A stretch of 64,000 nt of DNA from Anaerolineaceae bacterium (GCA_002699125.1 PABI01000179.1:24652-88651), one strand, 5' to 3'. Positions 32,296 through 41,005 are shown, counted from the stretch's first letter. A program made the numbers and translations. The notes: generated by a model not told the origin, from the sequence alone.

Positions 32296-32793
32296 CTACG
32301 ATTTGGAGACCTTATCATATCCTTCGGCCCAGCCTTTGGATTTTACTTTCCCTTTGTGGCCCATGCCTTCGGCCCAACCTTCGGAATCTTCAGGACCTCT
32401 CTCGGTGAACCCTTCGGCCCACCCTTCAGAATCCTGAGTGCGTCGATCGGTAAAGCCTTGCAGCCAGCCCAGCGGCACGTACTCTTTCATTTCGTGTGTG
32501 GTACTCATAAAAGTATTGTTGTAGGAAACGGCCGTATCCCGCCAATCGGCATAGGCTGCTTCACGCTGGTCGTCATTGGCCTGCATGAGTGCAGAAAATT
32601 TGGACTCAAGCTGCTGCCAGTGCAGCTTCAGCTTGGTTAGCTGTTCCTGGAATTCAGCCTTTGCCTCACCAGACAACTCACTTACCTTTTTTTCCATCTC
32701 ATTAATCTCTTCGCGCCATTCATCCATTTGGTTTTGCGCTTTTTGCATAACGGCCTCGCTCTTTTCGTCTACTGTCTTCGATAAATTACTCAT
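32296..32793 (-). CDS. Coiled-coil protein with a 15-residue GWAEG repeat
   Basis: 165 residues. Residues 1-75 are a charged helical coiled coil (VMQKAQNQMDEWREEINEM, LTKLKLHWQQLESKFSALM). The C-terminal ~60 residues contain four units beginning GWLQGFTDRRTQDSE, GWAEGFTERGPEDSE, GWAEGMGHKGKVKSK and GWAEGYDKVSKS, that is, a 15-residue repeat with invariant Gly-Trp and Gly. No known family was recognised. There is no signal peptide or membrane helix. The aromatic repeats could bind another protein or polymer (inference). It lies alone between the ABC operon and an FAD oxidoreductase. Confidence 0.7.
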   Translation of the reverse strand: MSNLSKTVDEKSEAVMQKAQNQMDEWREEINEMEKKVSELSGEAKAEFQEQLTKLKLHWQQLESKFSALMQANDDQREAAYADWRDTAVSYNNTFMSTTHEMKEYVPLGWLQGFTDRRTQDSEGWAEGFTERGPEDSEGWAEGMGHKGKVKSKGWAEGYDKVSKS

Positions 32794-32914
32794 TTTTTCT
32801 CCTTGTTTGCTAATCAGGCAAAATGCCTTTGTGCCTCAATTTTCTGTTGGTACGCTTCCCGTTGTTGAACTACATCACTCTGCATGCGGGGTGGTAAGCT
32901 TGCTCTCATTCTGC

Positions 32915-34150
32915 TTAACTCCCTTCGTCGTCGGCTGTTTGCAGCGTCTCGCTGCTGCGCAGCCAATCGGCGGCCAATTGCTTGCCCGATTTAATCCATT
33001 TCTGGGCCAGTTCACGCTCTTCATCGGGGCGGTTCATGACAAAGGCGGCGATGAGACGGCCGTCTTCATCCAGCCACCACGTGCTAAACTCGCCATCTTC
33101 CACCGAACCACGGTGCACGGCCTGGGCTGCCTCTTGCGCATCGCCCCAAAATTCGTAGGAAAGATCAAACACATCAGAAAAAAAGTAGGGGATGTGCTCA
33201 AACGGTTGCAGTTCACCCAGCATGACGCAGGCAGCGTGTTTGCCCTGCGCCACGGCGTTATCCCAGTGCTCAATGTGTAACGGCCGTTCATACAACGTGC
33301 TGCGATAACGGGTCACATCACCAGCGGCCAACACATCCGGCAAGTTGGTTTCCAAAAAACGGTTGACGCGAATGGCGCCATCATCCAGCTGAAGGCCACT
33401 GTCGGTAAACAGATCGCTGTTGGCCGCCACGCCAATGCCGGCCACGACCATATCCGCAGACAGCGTATCGCCTGATTTGGTTACCACGCCGGTCACTTTC
33501 TCTTCACCGCTGAAGGAGTCGATTTCCTTCTTGGGCAAAATCGTTACGCCTCGGTCACGGTAATATTTTTCAAAAAAAGCCGACATTTGTGGCGTGAAGA
33601 AAGCTTGCCAAACGCGCTCTTCAGGAAAAATCATCGTTGTTTCCACACCCTGACTTTGCAGTACAGAAGCGGTTTCCATGGCAATAAAGCTGCCGCCAAT
33701 TACAACGGCTTTTTCTGCCTGCTGTGCCCGCTCACGAATTTGCTGCGCGTCGCCAACCTTACGCAAATAGAAAATGTTATCCAGATTGGCCCCCGGCAAA
33801 TCAAACGTGTGGGGGGCGGCACCGGTAGCAATCAGCAGTTTTTCGTAATTGATGGCTCCGTTTGTGGTGTACAGCTGTTTTTTGTCCAGGTTGACTTTGG
33901 TAACGGCCGTACCCAGCTTCAATTCAATATCATTTTCTTCATAAAAGTCTGGCTCGTTGATCAAAATATCATCAATGTTTTCCTCACCAGCCAAAAAATC
34001 TTTGGAGAGAGGCGGCCGTTCATAAGGCGGTGTGTTTTCGGCAGATACGATACACAATTCACCCGCAGAAATGCCTTTTTGGGCAAACTCCTGGGCTGCG
34101 TACCCGGCCGTTAATCCACCGCCTAAAATGACATATTTAAAAGAATTCAT
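32915..34150 (-). CDS. FAD-dependent NAD(P)H:ferredoxin/rubredoxin-type reductase
   Basis: About 411 residues. The FAD motif YVILGGGLTAGYAAQ is at the start, ENTPPYERPPLSKDF is the diagnostic loop of the AIF/monodehydroascorbate-reductase-like group, the NAD(P)-binding KAVVIGGSFIAMETASVL is in the middle, and PDVLAAGDVTRY contacts FAD. It transfers electrons from NAD(P)H to a ferredoxin or rubredoxin, or acts on ascorbate radicals; no such partner gene is adjacent. ATG 34150 (MNSFKYVI) is the natural start; a longer frame to 34171 contains a GAGGAG that may be its ribosome site at loose spacing. Confidence 0.88.
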   Translation of the reverse strand: MNSFKYVILGGGLTAGYAAQEFAQKGISAGELCIVSAENTPPYERPPLSKDFLAGEENIDDILINEPDFYEENDIELKLGTAVTKVNLDKKQLYTTNGAINYEKLLIATGAAPHTFDLPGANLDNIFYLRKVGDAQQIRERAQQAEKAVVIGGSFIAMETASVLQSQGVETTMIFPEERVWQAFFTPQMSAFFEKYYRDRGVTILPKKEIDSFSGEEKVTGVVTKSGDTLSADMVVAGIGVAANSDLFTDSGLQLDDGAIRVNRFLETNLPDVLAAGDVTRYRSTLYERPLHIEHWDNAVAQGKHAACVMLGELQPFEHIPYFFSDVFDLSYEFWGDAQEAAQAVHRGSVEDGEFSTWWLDEDGRLIAAFVMNRPDEERELAQKWIKSGKQLAADWLRSSETLQTADDEGS

Positions 34151-34327
34151 TTTGGTTTGTTTACTCCTCATCGAACTTATTTATATTTTTAGCTACCTTA
34201 AGTATGAAGAGAAACCGGCACCATCACCATGCACCTCGTTATAGAACGAGGGTATAACAAGGGTATATTCTGGCTACAATCCGCCTAAAATGTGGGTTTT
34301 CAGAGGGACCTCTGGAGAGAAAACAGC

Positions 34328-35746
34328 TCAGGTGAACTTGTTCAGCACGGATTGGGCAGCGTGATAGCCACACATGCCATGCACACCGCCACCGGGCGGC
34401 GTTGCCGCGGAACAGAGGAAAAGATGGGGCAGCGGCGTGCTGTACGGATTGAGGCGGGGTACGGGGCGGGTAAACAACTGCCGCCAATTTTGCACGCCGC
34501 CGTTGATGTCGCCGCCGATATAGTTGGCGTTGTACTGTTGAAAATCGTGGGTGGTCATCGTGTGGCGCGCCAGGATGGTGTCGCGAAAGCCGGGGGCAAA
34601 ACGTTCCACCTGGGCCTCGATAGCCGCGGTCATGTCCACGGTGCTGCCGTGGGGCACATGGCAGTAAGCCCAGCCGGTATGTTGGCCATTGGGGGCGCGT
34701 GTATCGTCGAACAAACTTTGCTGGGTAACGAGGGTGTACGGCCGTTCCGCCACCTCGCCGCGCCAAATCATCCGCTCACTCAGCGCCATCTCGTCCAGCG
34801 TGGCCCCCAAATGAACCGTACCCGCCCGGCGGCACGCCTCCGCCCGCCACGGAATCGGTTCGCTCAAAGCCCAATCCACCTTGAACACGCCTGCGCCGTA
34901 GCGGTACTTTTGCAACTGGCGACGGTAACCGGCGGGCAGTTCCTCCCCAGCAATGGCCAGGAGCTGGCGCGGCGTTACGTCCAGCAGGACGGCGCGGGCC
35001 GGCGGCAATGCGGCCAGCGACTTCACTTCATGGTTCAGCCCGATTTCGCCGCCCAGATCGGTGAAAAAGCCGGCCAGGGCGTCGGCAATAGACTGGCTAC
35101 CTCCCTGCGGCAGCGGCCATCCGACCTTGTGGGCCAGCGTGCCCAGCATCAGGCCAAAGGCGGCGGTGAGCGGCCATTCCAGCGGCATGATCGAATGACC
35201 GGCCAGCCCGGCAAACAGAGCGCGGGCTGGCTCGGTGCGGAAGAGCGTTTTGGCCAGCAGGGTGGTAGGCCAGACGGCCCGCAGGCCCAGTTTAGCCATC
35301 GCCAGGGGATGGCGCGGCAAGCGCAGCGGGCCTAGAAATTCGCGGGCGATTTTGTCCCAATCGGCCACCAGCGGGGCAAAAAGGCGGCGGTAGCGGGAGC
35401 CATCGATGCCGAGGTTTGCGGCCGTTTCCTCAACAGATCGGTGCAGGGTAACGGCCGTGCCATCATCAAGCGGGTGGGCCAGGGGCAAATCCGGCTGAAT
35501 CCAGCGCAAACCGTAATCCGCCAGGGGCAGGCTCTGGAAAAACGGCGAGCCCATCCCCAGCGGATGAATGGCGGAGCAGATATCGTGGCGAAAACCGGGC
35601 AGGGTCAATTCGGCCGTTCTCATGCCGCCGCCAACGGTGGCTTTGGCTTCCAGCAGCAGCACCCGCCACCCCTGCCGCACCAGCGTAATGCCTGCCGCCA
35701 GCCCATTCGGCCCGGAACCCACGATAATTGCATCATAGTCTGACAT
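34328..35746 (-). CDS. Phytoene-desaturase-like FAD/NAD(P) oxidoreductase (CrtI/PYROXD2 type)
   Basis: 472 residues. The N-terminal DAIIVGSGPNGLAAGITL binds FAD, KATVGGGMRTAEL follows, and the C-terminus PHLFLCSAATPPGGGVHGM is the second FAD contact typical of CrtI-like amine-oxidase superfamily proteins; QQYNANYIGGDINGG is also conserved in the PYROXD2-like group. Carotenoid genes are not adjacent, so the substrate is uncertain. The ATG at 35746 has a GATAAT 6 nt upstream and no ribosome site. It is divergent from the gene at 35801. Confidence 0.88.
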   Translation of the reverse strand: MSDYDAIIVGSGPNGLAAGITLVRQGWRVLLLEAKATVGGGMRTAELTLPGFRHDICSAIHPLGMGSPFFQSLPLADYGLRWIQPDLPLAHPLDDGTAVTLHRSVEETAANLGIDGSRYRRLFAPLVADWDKIAREFLGPLRLPRHPLAMAKLGLRAVWPTTLLAKTLFRTEPARALFAGLAGHSIMPLEWPLTAAFGLMLGTLAHKVGWPLPQGGSQSIADALAGFFTDLGGEIGLNHEVKSLAALPPARAVLLDVTPRQLLAIAGEELPAGYRRQLQKYRYGAGVFKVDWALSEPIPWRAEACRRAGTVHLGATLDEMALSERMIWRGEVAERPYTLVTQQSLFDDTRAPNGQHTGWAYCHVPHGSTVDMTAAIEAQVERFAPGFRDTILARHTMTTHDFQQYNANYIGGDINGGVQNWRQLFTRPVPRLNPYSTPLPHLFLCSAATPPGGGVHGMCGYHAAQSVLNKFT

Positions 35747-35800
35747 GGCCAGATTATCTCATAGTTTTTGTGTGGCGAAAGTTTGCTAAAATTGGCGGCT

Positions 35801-36709
35801 ATGGCAACCAAGAACAAAACGGCCGAATTCCTCATCCATGAATACAGCTGGAACAAAGCCAGCCTGGAACTGCACGACGTGCAGCCGCTGTTCGGCGGCG
35901 TGGTTGTGCGGCTGCCCGGCTGGACCCACAGTCAGGCGTTTGTCAGCCGCATTGCGCCGGACGGCACGGAAATGAAGTACAAGCTGCCCCTCAAGTGGAC
36001 CGAGGGCGAGAAGCAGAGTCTCATCCGTTTGTGTGTGGAACACGATTTCCTTACCATCCAGCCGCAAGAACGGCCCGGCGTCCCTGATGAAGCCCGCCCC
36101 AGCCTTACCTTGGGCAACAGCAAACATGAAAGCCACACCGTAGCCAAATGGGCCGGTGTGGCCGACACTCGCTTTGACGCCATCTACCACGCCCTGCTGG
36201 CGCTGGCTGAACGCAGGCAGGAGTTCCAGCCAATCAAACCGCGCTTTAACGCCTGGCAAAAGGGGTTGACGATTGCCGGCGTTTTGGCCGTGATACTGCT
36301 GCTCATCTGGGAGGCCTACGCTTTGGCCCAATCGTTGGTGGCAGCTCAATGGCCGGACCAATTTGGCCTGCTCTTCTTTGGGCTGTTGCTGCTGGCGGCG
36401 CTGCTGCTCATCGTCATGCGCGGGCTGGCTGTTTTGGAGCGCAAGAAAGCCAGATGGAACCGCACCTACACGCATTTGTGGGTGGTTGGGATTGTAAATC
36501 TGCTTTTTTTTGTAGCCGTGATTGGCTTGTTTGGCCTGGGGGAAACGGCCGTTTCCCTCTGGCGCACTGATTCACTTCTGGCAGTTGGGGACGAGCGGCA
36601 GCTTTATGCGGTGGTGGGGTATACGGCCGTGTTTGCCGCCGGTTTTGTGCTGTTGGCTGCTGGTCTCATCATGCCCCGACTGCTCAACCTTGTTGACGAC
36701 CGATTTTAG
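35801..36709 (+). CDS. Hypothetical protein with four C-terminal membrane helices
   Basis: 302 residues from the ATG at 35801. The N-terminal half is soluble (about residues 1-150), with a helical TRFDAIYHALLALAERRQ; the C-terminal half has membrane segments GLTIAGVLAVILLLIWEAY, FGLLFFGLLLLAALLLIVM, VVGIVNLLFFVAVIGLFGL and VVGYTAVFAAGFVLLAAGL. No family recognised. It precedes the DUF6483-like gene by 9 bp on the same strand and is probably co-transcribed with it. A TAAAAT lies 8 nt before the ATG. Confidence 0.6.
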   Translation: MATKNKTAEFLIHEYSWNKASLELHDVQPLFGGVVVRLPGWTHSQAFVSRIAPDGTEMKYKLPLKWTEGEKQSLIRLCVEHDFLTIQPQERPGVPDEARPSLTLGNSKHESHTVAKWAGVADTRFDAIYHALLALAERRQEFQPIKPRFNAWQKGLTIAGVLAVILLLIWEAYALAQSLVAAQWPDQFGLLFFGLLLLAALLLIVMRGLAVLERKKARWNRTYTHLWVVGIVNLLFFVAVIGLFGLGETAVSLWRTDSLLAVGDERQLYAVVGYTAVFAAGFVLLAAGLIMPRLLNLVDDRF

Positions 36710-36718
36710 AGGATTGTT

Positions 36719-37393
36719 ATGTACCGACGTGATTACATTATGCGCCAGATTGAGTTTATGGTAGAGGTGCTGCAGCAGGTAACCGGACTGGCGCAGGAAA
36801 AACGTTACCAGGCGGCCATGTCCCTCATCGATGAATCGCTGGATAAGCTGTTTGGCTTGAACGGCACGCTCATCACCCGCCTGTTTGGCCGTGAGCCTTT
36901 GAGCCAGCTGACCTTTGGCGAAGAGGCCGATCTGAGCCAGGCAAAACTGATTGCCGCCGCCGCTTTGCTAAAAGAAGCCGGGGAAATCCAGGCGGAACAG
37001 GGTGCCGAAAATGAAAGTTTTCAATCGTTCCTCACTGCCCTGGAACTGCTGCTAACCGGTTTGCTGAACCATGACGGTTCACCGCTGCCAGAATATGCCC
37101 CAGAAGTCGATGAAATGACAGAGATGCTGGCTGACTGGCATCTACCAACCCATCTTAACAAGCTGCTGCTGCGCTATTACCACAAGCTGGGCCAGCTAGA
37201 CAAAGCAGAGAATATGATCTTTGAAATGATTGAAGCAGAGCCAAAAGATGAGGAGATTTTGAAACTAGGCATCACCTTCTATCAGCTTATCCTGACAGAA
37301 AGTGATGCCTATCTGGAATTGGGGAATTTGCCTCGTGAGGAAGCGGAGGCCAGTCTGGCTGAGCTATCGGCCCACCAAATAGATGGATTCTAG
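36719..37393 (+). CDS. DUF6483-family protein
   Basis: 224 residues, all helical, beginning MYRRDYIMRQIEFMVEVLQQ, which resembles the DUF6483 N-terminal pattern. The middle and late parts contain TPR-like helices (LNKLLLRYYHKLGQLDKAEN). The cellular role is unknown. It follows the preceding membrane protein by 9 bp and ends overlapping, by 4 nt, the stop of the convergent HAAS-domain gene. Confidence 0.7.
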   Translation: MYRRDYIMRQIEFMVEVLQQVTGLAQEKRYQAAMSLIDESLDKLFGLNGTLITRLFGREPLSQLTFGEEADLSQAKLIAAAALLKEAGEIQAEQGAENESFQSFLTALELLLTGLLNHDGSPLPEYAPEVDEMTEMLADWHLPTHLNKLLLRYYHKLGQLDKAENMIFEMIEAEPKDEEILKLGITFYQLILTESDAYLELGNLPREEAEASLAELSAHQIDGF

Positions 37394-38367
37394 GCCAGTT
37401 TTGATTTGATGAAGCTGCGCGGGGTAAACGGCCGTCCCAACAGCAGCCGGTACAGTTGGCCAAAAATCTCAAGAATGACGATGATGATAACAATCGCCAG
37501 AATGGATTTAGTAATAGTCGTAAAGAACGGCACCGTAGAAATTTCCTCAAGATTAAAGAAACGGTAAACTACGTATAGACCAAAGATTTCACTGCCCACT
37601 TCAATCCAGCGCGTGACCCGGTTCCACCGGCCTTGAATGAATACGATGGCTTTCAACACCACATCCAACAACAGCGAGGCGCTAAACAAGGGAATGAGGG
37701 CAATGAATTCGGCCGTGACCAGGGCAAAAAACCACGGATCTTCCTCGCCAAAATTAACACCACCAAACCAGTTGGGGAAAAAATTTAGCCAGGATAAAAA
37801 CAGTAGGCCAAAGAAAATCCCTACCGCCAACTCTGCCCGATTGATACGATCCGGGTCCTTGACTGGTGGCAGCTCGAATGGGTCCCATTCCTGCGCTTTT
37901 TTGTCGGGCAGTTCCAGCGAATCACCCGCCACGCGCTCAATGACGGCAAAGATGAACGTGACAATGCCCGCGTTCAAAATGGCGGAACGGCCGAATGAAA
38001 ACGTCATGTCCAAAATGCGCCCAATCAAATCATCCCCAGCATTTTGCCACAAAACCAAACCCAGCCACAGCAAATGCAGCACCCCGATAATGCTCACCGT
38101 GATGGCGACGACAACTTTGTAGGTGGGGAACAGCTTGGGCCCAATGAGCGATTCGGCCGGACGGTATTGGGCGGCCATTGTTTCCGGTGAGCCAAATTCG
38201 CGCAACAATGCGGCCGTCATTTTTGGCGTTGGCTCACCATCGCTCTGCTCTTCCAGCGTATCCAGCAGCAAAGAGCGCAGCTCCATTTCAATATCTGTCC
38301 GCATCTTGCGCGGTAGATTTTCGCCAACTTCATTCACATACCGATCAATCATTTCATGTGTATCCAT
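37390..38367 (-). CDS. HAAS-domain multi-pass membrane protein (PadR-linked)
   Basis: 325 residues. The N-terminal ~75 residues (IDRYVNEVGENLPRKMRTDI, LRSLLLDTLEEQSD, LLREFGSPETMAAQYRP) are the HAAS helical domain that links PadR regulators to membrane partners. Six or more membrane helices follow. It lies downstream of a PadR repressor on the same strand, the standard arrangement in which the repressor and the HAAS protein form a stress-responsive unit. The ATG at 38367 is preferred, 9 nt after AGGAG. Confidence 0.8.
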   Translation of the reverse strand: MDTHEMIDRYVNEVGENLPRKMRTDIEMELRSLLLDTLEEQSDGEPTPKMTAALLREFGSPETMAAQYRPAESLIGPKLFPTYKVVVAITVSIIGVLHLLWLGLVLWQNAGDDLIGRILDMTFSFGRSAILNAGIVTFIFAVIERVAGDSLELPDKKAQEWDPFELPPVKDPDRINRAELAVGIFFGLLFLSWLNFFPNWFGGVNFGEEDPWFFALVTAEFIALIPLFSASLLLDVVLKAIVFIQGRWNRVTRWIEVGSEIFGLYVVYRFFNLEEISTVPFFTTITKSILAIVIIIVILEIFGQLYRLLLGRPFTPRSFIKSKLA

Positions 38368-38386
38368 AATCATTTACTCCTGTTTT

Positions 38387-38456
38387 AGCCACACCGAGCA
38401 AAGAGATTTTAGAGAAAAAGTTTTTAATCTCATTCTCCTCTTTTTTCTCTGTGGCT
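38387..38456. repeat. CCACAGAG-type imperfect palindrome (copy 2)
   Basis: Starts AGCCACACCGAGCAAAGAG and ends TTTTTCTCTGTGGCT, lying between the HAAS gene and the padR stop. It is built from the same words as 11248-11304 and 52475-52542. Confidence 0.55.
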
Positions 38457-38815
38457 CATCCTTTCGATTTCAGGCCCAGCAGCTCGTTCATCACTACTAC
38501 CAGGGCTTGCCATTCCTGGGTGAGATTGGCAAAAACCATCTCGCCCTCCTGGCTCATTTTGTAGTAACGGCGCGGGCGGGCATCGTCTATCACCTGCCAG
38601 TCGCTTTCCAGCAACCCCTGGGACTCCAGGCGGCGCAGCAAGGGATACAGGGTGCCTTCATTAATCTCCATCCCCTGCTCATCCAGCGACTGCTTGAGCG
38701 AGTAGCCGTACTGTTCTTCTTGCATCTGGCTCAGCACCGCCAGCATCAGCACGCCCCGGCGCAGCTCTAGCAAAAGTTTTTCGTAAAGTGCTTCTTTTTC
38801 GTTATTTGTTGCCAT
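38456..38815 (-). CDS. PadR-family transcriptional repressor
   Basis: 119 residues from the ATG at 38815. The winged helix shows LLLELRRGVLMLAVLSQM, EEQYGYSLKQSLDEQGMEI and EGTLYPLLRRLESQGLLESDW, the family signature, followed by a C-terminal dimerisation helix. The promoter on the minus strand has TTGACA (38852-38847) and TATAAT (38828-38823), with a perfect operator dyad filling the 18-bp spacer. The start codon lies only 7 nt past the -10 box, so the mRNA should be leaderless and autorepressed. The HAAS membrane protein follows. Confidence 0.93.
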   Translation of the reverse strand: MATNNEKEALYEKLLLELRRGVLMLAVLSQMQEEQYGYSLKQSLDEQGMEINEGTLYPLLRRLESQGLLESDWQVIDDARPRRYYKMSQEGEMVFANLTQEWQALVVVMNELLGLKSKG

Positions 38816-38825
38816 GCGGCGCATT

Positions 38826-38846
38826 ATACTGTATACCATACAGTAT
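38826..38846. promoter_or_regulatory. PadR operator overlapping its promoter
   Basis: ATACTGTAT-ACC-ATACAGTAT (38826-38846) is a perfect 9-bp-arm dyad lying within the -35/-10 spacer of the predicted padR promoter (minus strand; TTGACA at 38852-38847, TATAAT at 38828-38823). The position predicts tight autorepression. Confidence 0.8.
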
Positions 38847-38882
38847 TGTCAATACTCAAGTATTTTTGTTTAGAATTCAGGC

Positions 38883-38918
38883 AAAAAAAATGACCGGGAA
38901 ACGGCTGTTTCCCGGTCA
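38883..38918 (-). terminator. Rho-independent terminator of the tetR gene
   Basis: TGACCGGGAAAC (38891-38902) pairs with GTTTCCCGGTCA (38907-38918), a perfect 12-bp stem with a 4-nt loop, followed on the minus strand by eight T residues. It lies 29 bp past the TetR stop codon. Confidence 0.92.
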
Positions 38919-38946
38919 ATCTCAAAAGAAAGATGCCTTGTCACTT

Positions 38947-39567
38947 TTACGGCAAGTCGCTCAAAATGCCGGACTGAATGGCTCCTTGCCTTAGCAAACG
39001 CAGCAAGGTGAGCGGTACTGCCTGAAATGCCAGGGGAGAAATAGGGAGACGGCCGTTCAAAAACTGCTCTAGCAAAGTTAGCATCCCACCTACGTAAAAG
39101 GTCGCCAACACCAATATCTCTTGCTCGTCAAGCTCCGTTTCATGTTGCGAATATGTTTCTAAAAATGAGGCAATCGTCAACTCACGTACAGCAGAACTGG
39201 CATATTGAAGCGCCACACCAACCAGCCGTACTCGATTTGGATCAGCCAGATCAATCTGCTGTGCTGAAACAAGCGCGCCCATTTCCCCAGTTGCAAAAAA
39301 ATGATCAAGCATGTCCTGGTCAACCGCCTGATACATGCTCGTGAAAAAATCGGCGACTTCAGCCAGCAGCAGCGCTTCTTTACTGTCGTAATGTTGGTAA
39401 AAGGTGATGCGGGCGATGTCGGCCTGATTGCAGATGTCGGTAATTGTGATGTCACTGAACGATTTGCTCTCCAGCAGCGTACCGAGAGCACTTTGCAGCA
39501 GCATCCGCGTGCGGCGGATGCGTGGGTCCAGTTGGGTTTCGGTCAAATCTTCATTCATGTCGCTCAT
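38947..39567 (-). CDS. TetR-family transcriptional regulator
   Basis: About 206 residues. The N-terminal helix-turn-helix (RIRRTRMLLQSALGTLL, then FSDITITDICNQADIARITFYQHYDSK as one continuous motif region) is the TetR fold. The C-terminal ligand domain is all helical. It is divergent from the sulfotransferase gene; three related CTTACA dyads lie in the intergenic region (39596-39649). A TATAAT lies at 39583-39578 on the minus strand. ATG 39567 or 39558 could be the start; 39558 has GAGG upstream. Confidence 0.88.
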   Translation of the reverse strand: MSDMNEDLTETQLDPRIRRTRMLLQSALGTLLESKSFSDITITDICNQADIARITFYQHYDSKEALLLAEVADFFTSMYQAVDQDMLDHFFATGEMGALVSAQQIDLADPNRVRLVGVALQYASSAVRELTIASFLETYSQHETELDEQEILVLATFYVGGMLTLLEQFLNGRLPISPLAFQAVPLTLLRLLRQGAIQSGILSDLP

Positions 39568-39595
39568 CCTCACGCCAATTATACCACTGGATAAG

Positions 39596-39649
39596 CTTAC
39601 AGTTGACATTAATCTTACACCTGTTAGAATGATAACTTACAACTGTAAG
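39596..39649. promoter_or_regulatory. Three CTTACA-type operators with a promoter
   Basis: Three sites share the core CTTACA-N2-TGTAAG: an imperfect one at 39596-39609, CTTACA-CC-TGTTAG at 39614-39627, and the perfect CTTACA-AC-TGTAAG at 39636-39649. A plus-strand promoter TTGACA (39603-39608) and TAGAAT (39625-39630), with a 16-bp spacer, overlaps sites 1 and 2. The adjacent TetR protein is the likely binder, repressing the sulfotransferase operon. Confidence 0.7.
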
Positions 39650-39688
39650 ATAAATCAATACCCACACAATGGAAACAAGACTCTCTCT

Positions 39689-41005
39689 ATGAACGCTTCA
39701 ACTTCTCATTTCGGGGATACTCAGGCAAAACCACCTGTTCTTTCTATACTATTCAAGACGATCCAGATAATCATGATTGCCGTTCTAAATCTGTTTCTAT
39801 GGCCACTTTATGCAGCAGGTCGGCGAATTTGGTACCGGCCACCCAATGTGCCTCACGTGGCGCAGGTCAAACGGTACTTGCGGCTTACGTGGTCTGTGCA
39901 GCCACCCGCTCCGGGACTTTCACGGCGGGCGCGCATTTGGCTGACGCTCAGCATCGTACGCAAGCTGTTTATGACGCCGTTGATCGGTTTGGCCTGGCTG
40001 CTTGATGAATTGCTGTACGGCCGTGCGCTCAACGCGACGGAGATCGTTGCTCCCTTGTTTGTCATTAGCGGCGGACGCAGCGGCAGCACGCAAATGACCC
40101 GCTACCTGGAAGCCGACCCTACGTTAACAGCTCCCAATCTGCTGCAATGCATGTTTCCCTATCTGTGGTTGTGGCGGCTGGCACCGCGCACTATCGGCCG
40201 AATTATAACTGCTGAAAAAGCGCGCGCCCGGATCAAAGCGATGATGCCTCCTGAACTGCTTGAACGACACGACCTCGATCCGTTTAAAGCAGATACTTTT
40301 GACGGGGCAATGTACGCGGCGCATTTGAATCCATTTGCGCTGTATCTGGGTCCCGATGTTTCGGCGCGTGAGTTCAACTTTGCCGCCTTTGTGCCGGAGG
40401 AACGGTCCTGGATGGAAAATGCTTTTGTGCAATTGGTCGACCGCCTCGGGCGCAAGCAACGGCTGTTTATTGGTGATGCGGAGACAGACAAACCGCGCCG
40501 TCTCTTCATCAAAGGGCACTTCCTTTGCGCGGCAGACGCATTGGAACGTCAATATCCCGATGCGGCATTTCTGACACTGGTGCGCGACCCAGCCAGCCGA
40601 CTGCAAAGCGGCATCAACTATCTGCGGGTCAATCCTAGCGACTCTGCCATGGGACCGCCGCCCTGGGCATGGCTGTCACAATCACTGCTGCAAACGGAGA
40701 GCGATTACTGTCGAATCGAGCAGGCGTGGTTTTCGCGGGAAAGTGGCGCGCGCCGCTGCGTGGTCCGGTTTGCAGCGTTCGTGTCTGATCTCGGAGGAAC
40801 GATGGAACATGTCTATCGCGTTTGTCTAAACCAGGAGACGCTGCCGCCGCACGTCCCACGCACACATCCCCGGCGGGAGCGGAAAAATTACACCATCAAT
40901 CGTTCATTGGCCGAACTGGGCATAGATGCCGACCTGATACGCATAGAATTGGCTGATTACGTCGCCTGGTGCCAGCCTGAAAAGCCGCAAAAGGCGTTGT
41001 CATGA
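39689..41005 (+). CDS. Sulfotransferase-family protein
   Basis: 438 residues. The PAPS-binding 5' loop is ISGGRSGSTQMTRYLEADP, and the 3'-phosphate motif is LVRDPASRLQSG. One or two membrane helices near the N-terminus (IIMIAVLNLFLWPLYAAG) suggest membrane association. It transfers sulfate from PAPS to an unknown acceptor, perhaps a lipid or polysaccharide. The following DUF4013 protein overlaps it by 4 nt, so they form an operon. The start ATG at 39689 has no strong Shine-Dalgarno sequence. Confidence 0.85.
   Translation: MNASTSHFGDTQAKPPVLSILFKTIQIIMIAVLNLFLWPLYAAGRRIWYRPPNVPHVAQVKRYLRLTWSVQPPAPGLSRRARIWLTLSIVRKLFMTPLIGLAWLLDELLYGRALNATEIVAPLFVISGGRSGSTQMTRYLEADPTLTAPNLLQCMFPYLWLWRLAPRTIGRIITAEKARARIKAMMPPELLERHDLDPFKADTFDGAMYAAHLNPFALYLGPDVSAREFNFAAFVPEERSWMENAFVQLVDRLGRKQRLFIGDAETDKPRRLFIKGHFLCAADALERQYPDAAFLTLVRDPASRLQSGINYLRVNPSDSAMGPPPWAWLSQSLLQTESDYCRIEQAWFSRESGARRCVVRFAAFVSDLGGTMEHVYRVCLNQETLPPHVPRTHPRRERKNYTINRSLAELGIDADLIRIELADYVAWCQPEKPQKALS

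Noticed and set aside
32300..32460. CRISPR-like direct repeats
   Set aside because: The repeats are 45-bp coding repeats for the GWAEG units with no spacer pattern or cas genes.
34292..35335. 347-residue plus-strand frame antisense to the phytoene-desaturase-like gene
   Set aside because: No domain and composition of a shadow frame; the minus strand has an intact FAD enzyme.
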